From positions 1 through 50,908 of the forward strand of contig CAZLKN010000021.1 in the NCBI GenBank assembly GCA_964560135.1: a stretch of DNA of 50,908 nt, written 5' to 3'. This document shows, one piece after another, positions 1 to 7,119 of the stretch; position 1 is the stretch's first letter; every line of letters begins with the position of its first letter. This stretch comes from CAZLKN01 sp964560135 (lineage in GTDB: Bacteria; Actinomycetota; JAICYB01). The notes beneath the pieces were generated by a model. That model made no database searches. It saw only the letters and a list, made by a program, of their open reading frames with translations, and was not told the origin of the DNA. The position numbers and the translations under genes are program-made.

Positions 1-71
1 GACGCCTCGAAGACAAGCGCGTGCGCTCGCGCCGCAAGCGCGAGCGCACGTGGCGTCCCGACGATCTCTAG
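1..71 (+). CDS. C-terminal end of an unknown gene (possibly ArfB-like)
   Basis: An open frame (codons starting at position 3) runs from the window edge to a TAG at 69-71 and encodes a very basic tail with the pattern RLEDKRVRSRRKRER followed by TWRPDDL. Spacing of the type RLxxKxxRSxxK resembles the basic C-terminal tail of ArfB/YaeJ-type stalled-ribosome rescue factors, which inserts in the mRNA channel. That identification is an inference from about 20 residues; the catalytic GGQ domain would lie outside the window. Its stop overlaps the stop of the convergent secreted-protein gene in a shared CTAG at 68-71. Confidence 0.4.
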   Translation, partial: RLEDKRVRSRRKRERTWRPDDL

Positions 72-1003
72 TCGTCCGTGATCGTGACCGGGATCGAGGT
101 GACGGGGCCGCACGCCTGACCACCGCAGGCCCGTACGTGGAGCTTGAAGTCCCCGTGGAAGTCCAGCGGGACATCGAGGGCGAACGTGCCGTCGGGAGCC
201 GCGAGGGTGGTCCCGTCGGGGGGCCACTCGTCGAGGTTCAGCGTGACGGCGGCGGGCAGCAGGTGCGCCTCCACGTGGTTGCCGAGGTAGTAGGGCCGGT
301 CCTGATCCGCGATGTCGCCCATGGCGCCGAGGACGAGGCCCGCACCGGTGTAGGACGCGATCCCCTGGAACGAGACGTCCTCCATCAGCTCGGCCCCCCG
401 GACGGCGACGATCTGGTTCTCTTCGTCCTTGAGGTCACGGCGCCGCACGGTCGCCGTGATGCGGTCGGTTTCGCCGTCCGCGCTGACGGTGACCAGCGCA
501 CCCGGGACGGGTTCGCAGGAGGTGACGTTGTTCTCCGTCTCGCACTTGTGGCGCAGCGCGCCCTGGCCGTTGCCGCGGGCGTTGAACGAGGCGTTGAGTG
601 AGAAGCGCGCGCCGTCGAGGGAGAACTCCCAGTAGAAGTGCACGATCTCGGGGACGTACAGCGGGTCCGACGGCCAGTCCACGACCTCCCAGGTGAAGAG
701 GATCTCGCCCGGCGTCTCGCCGATGTGGCCGGCGACGAGGTCCTGCCATTCCGGGATGAACTCCTCGAGCACCACGCCGTCCGCGATGTTGTCGGTGAAC
801 ACCTTCACCGACGGGGCGGTGCCGTCGGGGTGACCGGTGAAATCGGCTGCGCCGGTGACGGTGATCGATCCGTCGCTCAGCTTGTGGGTCGTCCCATCGA
901 CGACGGTGACGCCCGACACGGTGGGGGTGTCCGCGGCGACGGCCGGCACGGCGAGCATGAGCGTCGCGAGCACGGCGGTTGCGATTCGTAGCGGCGAGCG
1001 CAT
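68..1003 (-). CDS. secreted protein of unknown function
   Basis: The product has 311 residues. It begins with a typical Sec signal peptide (basic MRSPLR, a hydrophobic run to about residue 20, then VPAVAA before the mature start). The mature part is acidic and aromatic with no motif I recognise. Four cysteines (one pair in a HKCETENNVTSC segment, one pair in RACGGQAC) could form two disulfides, consistent with export. The alternation of hydrophobic and polar residues suggests a beta-rich fold. The ATG is preceded by a strong AGGAGGA ribosome binding site at the normal distance, so the start is well supported. It is convergent with the gene ending at 71 and divergent from the membrane protease gene. 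Confidence 0.75.
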   Translation of the reverse strand: MRSPLRIATAVLATLMLAVPAVAADTPTVSGVTVVDGTTHKLSDGSITVTGAADFTGHPDGTAPSVKVFTDNIADGVVLEEFIPEWQDLVAGHIGETPGEILFTWEVVDWPSDPLYVPEIVHFYWEFSLDGARFSLNASFNARGNGQGALRHKCETENNVTSCEPVPGALVTVSADGETDRITATVRRRDLKDEENQIVAVRGAELMEDVSFQGIASYTGAGLVLGAMGDIADQDRPYYLGNHVEAHLLPAAVTLNLDEWPPDGTTLAAPDGTFALDVPLDFHGDFKLHVRACGGQACGPVTSIPVTITDD

Positions 1004-1116
1004 CTGATGTCCTCCTGCCTCGAGCGGTCCCCTCCTCGGATGGGATTCGCCGTCTGGACCTCATCTCCTTCCGGCTCACGCAGAGTGGCGCACCCGAGAA
1101 GGGGTATACAGGAGGC

Positions 1117-3234
1117 ATGGAGTCCACCTGGACGCTGTTTCGTGTCCGCGGGATCGAGATCGGGGTCAACTGGGCGTGGCTGTTCGTCTTCGCCCTGATC
1201 GCCTGGTCGCTCGGCGCGGGTCTGTTCCCCCGCACCTACCCGGGCCTCGACCCGAACGTGTACCTCGTCATGGGGGTCGTGGCGGCGGTGCTGTTCTTCG
1301 TCTCGATCCTGCTGCACGAGCTCGGCCACGCCTTCCAGGCCCTCAAGGAGGGGATGGAGATCGACGGGATCACCCTGTGGCTGCTGGGCGGTGTGGCCCG
1401 GTTCAAGGGGATGTTCCCTTCGGCGGGGGCCGAGTTCCGGATCGCGATCGCCGGGCCTATCGTGTCGGTACTCATCGCCGCCGGCTTCGCTGCGCTGAAC
1501 TGGGTGGGCAACCTCCTGGGCTGGCCCTCACAGATCCGCGGCGTGGTGGACTACCTGGCCCGGATCAACCTGATCGTCGTGGTCTTCAACATGGTTCCGG
1601 CTCTGCCGCTCGACGGAGGACGGGTGCTCCGCTCGTGGCTGTGGCACCGCAAGAAGAGTTTCGCCGGCGCGACGGTCTCCGCGGCCCGGGCCGGTCGCAC
1701 GTTCGGGATGGTGCTGATCGGGCTCGGCCTCCTCGCGCTGTTCACCGGAGCCGGGCTCGGTGGGCTGTGGTTCGCCGTGATCGGCTGGTTCTTGATCCAG
1801 GCCGGCCAGGCCGAGGTGTCCTTCGCGTTCCTCCGGCGGGCGTTGCGCGGCAGGCAGGTGCGCGACCTGATGACCCCGGAGCCCGCGACCGTCGAGCCGG
1901 GTCTGACGATCGACGCCTTCCTGGACGACGTCTCCAGGATGCGGGGCCACTCCACGTACCCCGTGGTGGACGGCTACGGGAGCCTGTCCGGCCTCGTCTC
2001 GATCCGGCACGCCGGGCAGGTCCCGCGCGAGCAGCGGACCACCACCGTCGTCCGGGACGTGATGCTCACCGGCGACGAGGTCCCGACGATCTCGCCCGAC
2101 GCCGATGTGATGGACGCTCTCCAGATCCTCCAGGAGGGGCCGGGCCGTGCGGTTGCGATCGAGGGTGGGAGGATCGCCGGGATCCTGTCGATGTCGGATG
2201 TCGCCCGGACACTGGAGCTCGAGCAGATCCGCGAGCCCGAGGCCACGCCCGAGGGCGCGAAGGGTGGAAGCCTCGGCGTCTGGTTGGTGATCCTGGCCGT
2301 CGTGGCGGGCGGGGCCTACTTCTACCACCCACCCGCGGCGGTCATCGCACCGGGGGAGTCCTTCGACATCTCCGGGGACATCAGGATCGACGGCATGGAG
2401 GCCGAGGCGCCGTCCGGCGAGTATCTCCTGACCTCGGTGGCTCTCCGGCAACCGAACGTCTACGGTCTGGCCCTGGCGATGGTCCGCGACGAGCAGATCC
2501 TGTCTCTGCGGCAGGTCCTCCCCGAGGGTATCGATCCCGATGAATTCCGCAGCCAGCAGCAGCAGATCTTCGTCGAGAGCCAGCGGATCGCGGCCGCCGC
2601 AGCCGCGACCGCGGCGGGCATGGATGTGGATCTCACCGGGACCGGCGCGCGGATCGTCGGGGTGGCACCGAACTCCCCGGCCTCCGACGTGCTCCAGCAG
2701 GGCGACGTGGTCGTGGCGATCGACGGCCAGGCGGTGGAGATCGTCACCGACCTGCAGGCGGCGATCCGGGCCCGGCCCCCGGGCACGGGATTCGTCTTCA
2801 CCGTGGAGCGTGACGGCGAGGAACTCGAGCTCGACATCGAATCGACCCGGCTCGAGGGTCTGGAGGGCGGCGCCGGCATCGGCGTGTTCATCGAGACCCG
2901 CGACTTCGACGTCACCCTCCCCTTCGAGGTGACCTTCGAGCAGCGGGAGATCGGAGGGCCGTCGGCAGGCTTGGCGTACGCGCTCGCGATCTACGACATG
3001 ATCGAAGACGAGGACCTGGCCGCCGGACGGAGTATCGCCGCCACCGGCACGATCGACATCTCAGGGCGCATCGGCCAGGTCGGCGGCGTCGACGCCAAGG
3101 CGGAGGCCGCTCGCGACGCGGGGGCCGAGCTGTTCCTGGTGCCGGCCGGCGAGGTCTCGGGGGCCCGGGGGGCGGGGATCACCGTCCGCGGCGTCGGGAG
3201 CCTGGAGGACGCGCTGTCGACCCTGCGCTCGTAG
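1117..3234 (+). CDS. fused membrane protease: S2P (M50) + CBS pair + YlbL-like PDZ/Lon
   Basis: The 705-residue product contains two proteases. Residues 1-230 form a multi-pass site-2 protease (M50, Rip3/SpoIVFB type): the zinc motif HELGH is at 67-71 and the second motif NMVPALPLDGG has its metal aspartate at D166. Residues about 245-370 are two CBS domains, as in actinobacterial Rip3. After a linker comes a further membrane helix (about 387-405) and a segment matching YlbL-type proteins: a beta region, a PDZ domain (about 505-575) and a Lon-type S16 domain. The S16 domain carries serine S616 in GGPSAGLA and lysine K661 in GGVDAKAEAA, the 45-residue spacing expected of the Ser-Lys dyad. All catalytic residues of both units look intact. 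The start at 1117 fits the family N-terminus. A GGAGG lies only one base before the ATG, which is too close to be normal, while TATACA at 1105-1110 could be a -10 element of a leaderless or short-leader transcript. Confidence 0.88.
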   Translation: MESTWTLFRVRGIEIGVNWAWLFVFALIAWSLGAGLFPRTYPGLDPNVYLVMGVVAAVLFFVSILLHELGHAFQALKEGMEIDGITLWLLGGVARFKGMFPSAGAEFRIAIAGPIVSVLIAAGFAALNWVGNLLGWPSQIRGVVDYLARINLIVVVFNMVPALPLDGGRVLRSWLWHRKKSFAGATVSAARAGRTFGMVLIGLGLLALFTGAGLGGLWFAVIGWFLIQAGQAEVSFAFLRRALRGRQVRDLMTPEPATVEPGLTIDAFLDDVSRMRGHSTYPVVDGYGSLSGLVSIRHAGQVPREQRTTTVVRDVMLTGDEVPTISPDADVMDALQILQEGPGRAVAIEGGRIAGILSMSDVARTLELEQIREPEATPEGAKGGSLGVWLVILAVVAGGAYFYHPPAAVIAPGESFDISGDIRIDGMEAEAPSGEYLLTSVALRQPNVYGLALAMVRDEQILSLRQVLPEGIDPDEFRSQQQQIFVESQRIAAAAAATAAGMDVDLTGTGARIVGVAPNSPASDVLQQGDVVVAIDGQAVEIVTDLQAAIRARPPGTGFVFTVERDGEELELDIESTRLEGLEGGAGIGVFIETRDFDVTLPFEVTFEQREIGGPSAGLAYALAIYDMIEDEDLAAGRSIAATGTIDISGRIGQVGGVDAKAEAARDAGAELFLVPAGEVSGARGAGITVRGVGSLEDALSTLRS

Positions 3235-3298
3235 CCGGTGGCGGGAGGCGGCAACCGCGGCGAAACGCCTGCCTGCCGGAGGAGACAACCGGGCGGCG

Positions 3299-3970
3299 TT
3301 AGCCGAAGACCTCGGACCGGACGGTGTCCCGGCCGGCGCGTTTGGCTTCGGCCAGCACGGCGTCGGCTCGCAGCATCGCTTCCTCGGCGGAAACGGGCGG
3401 CGTCCGGAAGGTCGCCAGGCCCACGGAGAAGGTGACCGGCCAGCCGCTCTGGAGGAGCTCCCGCATGAGGTGATGGCGCACCCTCGCCAGCACCACCGAG
3501 GCGCCCTCGGCGTCGGTTTCCGGCAGCAGCACGGCGAAGGTGTCGCCGTCGATCCGCGCCACGGTGTCGCTGGACCGCAACGCATTCGCGCATGCACAGA
3601 GAACCTCGTCGGCGGCCCGCGGGCCCATGCGGTCGTTGAAGACGCGGAAGGCGTCGAGGTCGATCGTGAGGATCGTGAGGGGATGCGACGTCCGCCCGGC
3701 CCGCGCGACCTCGCTGCTCAGGACGGCGGCGAAGGCCGGGCGGTTCAGGACTCCGGTCAGCGGATCCGCTCTGGCCAGGGTGACCGTCCGCCTGCGCTCG
3801 ACGAGCAGGAGCCAGACGAGACTGCCAACGGCTGCGGACATGACGGCGTAGGCGAGCGTGGCGGAGGTTCCGGCGGACCGATCGGCGGCGGTCACCACGA
3901 GGAGCGTGACGCCGACGGACGCGAGTGCCGGCACCAGGGTGTTGCTGGAGCGCTCGCTTTGACGCGACAC
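3299..3970 (-). CDS. membrane GGDEF-domain protein with degenerate active site
   Basis: The product has 223 residues from a GTG start that sits six bases after GAGGAG; longer in-frame ATG starts lack this support. Two membrane helices (roughly residues 11-30 and 38-58) precede a GGDEF domain. DPLTGVLNR and the DLDAFRVFND metal/substrate segment are present. The signature loop, however, reads RIDGDTFAVLL, so GGDEF has become DGDTF and the catalytic glutamate is a threonine. Diguanylate cyclase activity is therefore doubtful; a GTP-binding or regulatory role is more likely. No RxxD inhibitory-site motif stands out. It lies downstream of the sigma factor gene on the same strand, about 100 bases away, and is convergent with the membrane protease. 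Confidence 0.82.
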   Translation of the reverse strand: MSRQSERSSNTLVPALASVGVTLLVVTAADRSAGTSATLAYAVMSAAVGSLVWLLLVERRRTVTLARADPLTGVLNRPAFAAVLSSEVARAGRTSHPLTILTIDLDAFRVFNDRMGPRAADEVLCACANALRSSDTVARIDGDTFAVLLPETDAEGASVVLARVRHHLMRELLQSGWPVTFSVGLATFRTPPVSAEEAMLRADAVLAEAKRAGRDTVRSEVFG

Positions 3971-4073
3971 GGCAACTCCTCGGCTGGCTGACAGGCGGTT
4001 CCTCCCGTCAGTCCTCGACGGTTGCCGCGTCGAACGCGATGACGAGGTGGGGGCCCCCCGGATGGGGGACCTC

Positions 4074-5132
4074 TCAGATCGCTTCGCGGTACGCCTGGAC
4101 CTCCCGGCGGAGCGCCAGGTGGTTGAGGGCGTCCGACTCGATCCGCCGGACTCGGTCCCGTGTCGAACCGATCGCATCCGCGACCTGCTGGAGCGTCTTG
4201 GGGTCTTCGCTCCCGAGCCCGTAGCGGAGGATGATCACCTCGCGCTCGTGGGACGCGAGTTCCTGGACGGCCTGCCGCAGGTCCTCCTCCTGGAGGCTCA
4301 CGTGCACCTCTTCCTCGGTCTCCCCCGGCGACGTGGCCACCAGATCGCCGAGCGGGGTCTCGCCGCCCTCGCCCACGGGGAGGTCGAGACTCGTCACGAT
4401 CCGGGCGGCGTCGCGGACCTGCCGGAGTTCCTTGAGCGACACCTTCGCAGCCTTCGCGATCTCGGCATCGGTCGGATCACGTCCGAGCTTGGTGGTCAGA
4501 TCGCGCTCGGCGCGCTCGATCTTGCGCTCGCGCTCGGCGAGGTGGGCCGGCAGACGGATCGTCCGCGCCTGGTTCTGGATCGCTCGCCCGATCGCCTGAC
4601 GGATCCACCACGTACCGTAGGTGGAGAACTTGAAGCCCTTGCGCCAGTCGAACTTCTCGACGGCACGGATCAGACCCAGGATGCCCTCCTGGATCAGGTC
4701 GAGCAGAGACAGCCCGCGTCCCTGGTACCGCTTGGCGATCGAGACGACGAGGCGGAGGTTCGAGCGGACCATCTGGTCCCGGGCCTCCATGTCGCCCTCT
4801 TCGATCCGCTTGGCGAGATCGATCTCCTCGTCGGCGCTCAGCAGCGCATACCGGCCGATCTCGTTGAGGAACAGGCGGACGGTGTCGGCGGTCGCGTCGG
4901 TGAGGTCGCCGTTGACGTAGGTCGCCCGCGGGCTGGTCTCCCGCCCGCAGTTGTCCTGGATATCGACGCCTCGCGACTGCAACTCGTCCTGCAGCTTGAC
5001 CACCTCCTCTTCATCGAGGCCCAGCCGCTCCGACAGCTGTTCGATCTCGGAGAGCTCGACACATCCACGCTTCTCCCCCCGTTGGAGGAGGGCCCGGACG
5101 TCCTTGTGGGTCGTCGTCATCGTTGGTGCCAT
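4074..5132 (-). CDS. RNA polymerase sigma-70 factor, RpoD/HrdB-like
   Basis: The 352-residue protein has all parts of a primary-type sigma factor. There is a region 1.1-like helical bundle at residues 10-60, which helper sigmas usually lack. Region 1.2 follows (ADTVRLFLNEIGRY), then region 2 with the -10 recognition helix (YGTWWIRQAI), region 3, and region 4 with a helix-turn-helix (LQQVADAIGSTRDRVRRIE). It is shorter than most actinobacterial HrdB proteins because the long acidic or basic N-terminal extension is missing. It could be the housekeeping factor or a second, stress-related copy; the sequence does not decide. It lies 47 bases after pyruvate kinase on the same strand, with a hairpin between them. 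Start choice between ATG codons at 5132 and 5120 is uncertain because no clear ribosome binding site is present. Confidence 0.93.
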   Translation of the reverse strand: MAPTMTTTHKDVRALLQRGEKRGCVELSEIEQLSERLGLDEEEVVKLQDELQSRGVDIQDNCGRETSPRATYVNGDLTDATADTVRLFLNEIGRYALLSADEEIDLAKRIEEGDMEARDQMVRSNLRLVVSIAKRYQGRGLSLLDLIQEGILGLIRAVEKFDWRKGFKFSTYGTWWIRQAIGRAIQNQARTIRLPAHLAERERKIERAERDLTTKLGRDPTDAEIAKAAKVSLKELRQVRDAARIVTSLDLPVGEGGETPLGDLVATSPGETEEEVHVSLQEEDLRQAVQELASHEREVIILRYGLGSEDPKTLQQVADAIGSTRDRVRRIESDALNHLALRREVQAYREAI

Positions 5133-5151
5133 CCTTGAAGGCCATACCCAA

Positions 5152-5170
5152 GGTGTGCGTCCGGCACACC
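5152..5170 (-). terminator. hairpin between pyruvate kinase and sigma factor genes
   Basis: A perfect 7-bp stem (GGTGTGC and GCACACC) closes a 5-base loop. On the minus strand it begins ten bases after the pyruvate kinase stop and ends about 20 bases before the sigma factor start. It has no clear U-tract, so it may be a weak or partial terminator, or a leader hairpin that sets the ratio of the two products. Confidence 0.45.
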
Positions 5171-5179
5171 CTCTGCTGG

Positions 5180-6640
5180 TTAACCCCGCGGAGGGCCGTT
5201 CGGTTCCCGGTCGGACTCACCGACCCGATGGATTTTGAGCAGGTTCGTGTTGGATCGTCCCACAGGGGTGGACGCCACGACGATCACCAGGGTGCCGGTT
5301 GCGACGCCGTGGAGGCGCCGCAGCCCCTCGTCCATCAGGCCGATCATACTGTCGGTATCGGCCGGAACCTGTGAGGGATGAGCGGTGACCCCGCGCCGGA
5401 TCGAGAGCGTCCGGGCGACGGTCTCATCCGGCGAGAAGGCCACGATCCCCACGCCCGGCCGGGTGGCGGACAGCAGCTCGGCGGTGCGACCCGTCCTCGT
5501 GAAGCAGGCGATCGTGGCGATGCGGGGGTCGCTGGCGACCAGGGCCACGGCCGCCTGGGCGATGGCCTGAGGCTCTGAAGCCGGAGGCCGGCGCTGACCG
5601 ACCGGGAGGTAGGCGCGGCCCTCACGCTCGGCGAGGGTGGCGATCCGGCCCGCCGTCCGGGCGGCGTCGACGGGATGGGCTCCGATGGCCGTTTCGGCGG
5701 ACAGCAGCAGCGCGTCCGCCCCGTCGAGGACGGCGTTGGCGACATCGCTTGCCTCGGCCCGTGTCGGCCGGGGAGCGGACACCATCGACTCCAGCATCTG
5801 GGTCGCGACGACGACGGGGACCCCGGCGGTCACGGCCCGGTGCACGAGGTCCTTCTGGATCACCGGGATCTCCTCGAAGGCCATCTCCACCCCGAGATCG
5901 CCGCGAGCCAGCATCACTGCGTCGGCTTCCTCGCAGATCGCGTCGAAGTCCTCGACCGCGGCGCGGGTTTCGATCTTCGCCATCACCCGGACGGCCGTTC
6001 CCTCGAGATGGCGCCGCAGCGTGACCACGTCGTTGGCCCGTCGGACGAAGGATTGGGCCACGAAGTCCACACCCCAGGTCAGGGCGCTGTCGAGATCCCG
6101 GAGATCCTTATCGGTGATCGCCGGCAGCGACAACCTGTCGGAGGGGACGTTGACGCCGGCCCGGGAGCGGACGGGCCCTCCACGGACGATCTCCGTTTCC
6201 ACGGTGCCGTTGGTGCAGGCGAGTACGCGGAGCTCGGCCGCACCGTCGGCCAGCAGGACGTGGTCGCCCGGCTGCAGGTCGGTGGCCAACCCGCCGTATC
6301 CGACGGCGACCTCCGTCCGGTCGCCGGGCGGGCCGCCGGGACGGAGCCGGAATGGCTGGCCGGCCTCGAGGAGGATCTCCCCGGCCACGAGGTCGCCGAG
6401 CCGGATCTTCGGCCCGGACAGGTCGGCGAGGACGGCGACCGGCAGTTCGCGCTCCTCCGCCTGGTCCCGGACGGCGGTGAGTGCGGTGTGCCGCTGTTCG
6501 GGGGTGCCGTGGGAGAAGTTGATCCGGGCGACGTCCATGCCGGCATCGATCAGTGGACCGACCAGATCCCGAGTGGCCGGGCCGAGCGTGCAGACGAGCC
6601 TCGTATGCCGCCGGTCCAGGTCGCCGCGTTCGATACTCAT
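5180..6640 (-). CDS. pyk: pyruvate kinase
   Basis: The 486-residue protein converts phosphoenolpyruvate and ADP to pyruvate and ATP in glycolysis. Family motifs are in order: NFSHG (41-45), LADLSGPKIR with the substrate-binding lysine, the signature segment MLARGDLGVEM with catalytic and metal residues, and RPTRAEASDVANAV followed by DGADALLLSAETAIG. The C-terminal domain is complete and length is normal for type II bacterial enzymes. The neighbouring genes are not glycolytic; it is followed by a sigma factor gene. Upstream it is divergent from the basic-protein gene, with 95 bases in which both promoters must lie. Confidence 0.96.
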   Translation of the reverse strand: MSIERGDLDRRHTRLVCTLGPATRDLVGPLIDAGMDVARINFSHGTPEQRHTALTAVRDQAEERELPVAVLADLSGPKIRLGDLVAGEILLEAGQPFRLRPGGPPGDRTEVAVGYGGLATDLQPGDHVLLADGAAELRVLACTNGTVETEIVRGGPVRSRAGVNVPSDRLSLPAITDKDLRDLDSALTWGVDFVAQSFVRRANDVVTLRRHLEGTAVRVMAKIETRAAVEDFDAICEEADAVMLARGDLGVEMAFEEIPVIQKDLVHRAVTAGVPVVVATQMLESMVSAPRPTRAEASDVANAVLDGADALLLSAETAIGAHPVDAARTAGRIATLAEREGRAYLPVGQRRPPASEPQAIAQAAVALVASDPRIATIACFTRTGRTAELLSATRPGVGIVAFSPDETVARTLSIRRGVTAHPSQVPADTDSMIGLMDEGLRRLHGVATGTLVIVVASTPVGRSNTNLLKIHRVGESDREPNGPPRG

Positions 6641-6735
6641 CTCGATCCCGACCTTACCCGGGCGCCGGGGTTGCGGATGGCGGCCGCCGGGTAAAAACCG
6701 ACGTGACCCCAGTACGCGATAGAGGAGATGCCGCC

Positions 6736-7119
6736 ATGGCCAACGACCGCAAGGAGACAGTGAAGAAGGCGGGACTCACGGCGATCGGTGCCGCGGATCT
6801 CGCCAGGGAGAAGGCGCGTGACGCCGCCGGCGAGGCGACGAAGCGGGCGCGCAAGACCGCCGACGAGTTGTCGAAGCGCGGACGCAAGGTCGTGACCTCG
6901 GCACGGTCGAAGTCCAGCGGGCCCGCCAAGCAGGCCCGGACCCAGGCCAAGACGGCGACGACGCAGGCACGGAAGGCCACGTCGCAGGCCGGGACGGCCG
7001 CCAAGCGAGGCCGGACGGCGGCGAAGAAGGCCGGTGAGGCTGCGAAGGCCGGGGCAGAGGGTGCAGCCGGCGCGATGGGCAACTCCTCGAAGAGCCGCTC
7101 CAAGAGCAAGTCCTCCTAG
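6736..7119 (+). CDS. small Lys/Arg/Ala-rich basic protein, HBHA/histone H1-like
   Basis: The 127-residue protein consists almost entirely of alanine, lysine, arginine, threonine and serine. The N-terminal third (AGLTAIGAADLAREKARD) resembles the start of mycobacterial heparin-binding haemagglutinin and phasin-like proteins and looks amphipathic and helical. The rest has repeated KKA, RKT, AKQA and AAKKAG units like bacterial H1-type histone tails, ending in a Ser/Lys tail. Likely roles are DNA or polyanion binding, or coating of storage granules; none can be proven here. The ATG at 6736 is eight bases after AGAGGAG. The stop overlaps that of the convergent AidB-like gene in a shared CTAG (7116-7119). 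Confidence 0.85.
   Translation: MANDRKETVKKAGLTAIGAADLAREKARDAAGEATKRARKTADELSKRGRKVVTSARSKSSGPAKQARTQAKTATTQARKATSQAGTAAKRGRTAAKKAGEAAKAGAEGAAGAMGNSSKSRSKSKSS

Noticed and set aside
3235..3298. Terminator between the membrane protease and GGDEF genes
   Set aside because: Only 4-bp GC stems can be drawn; not better than chance in this composition.
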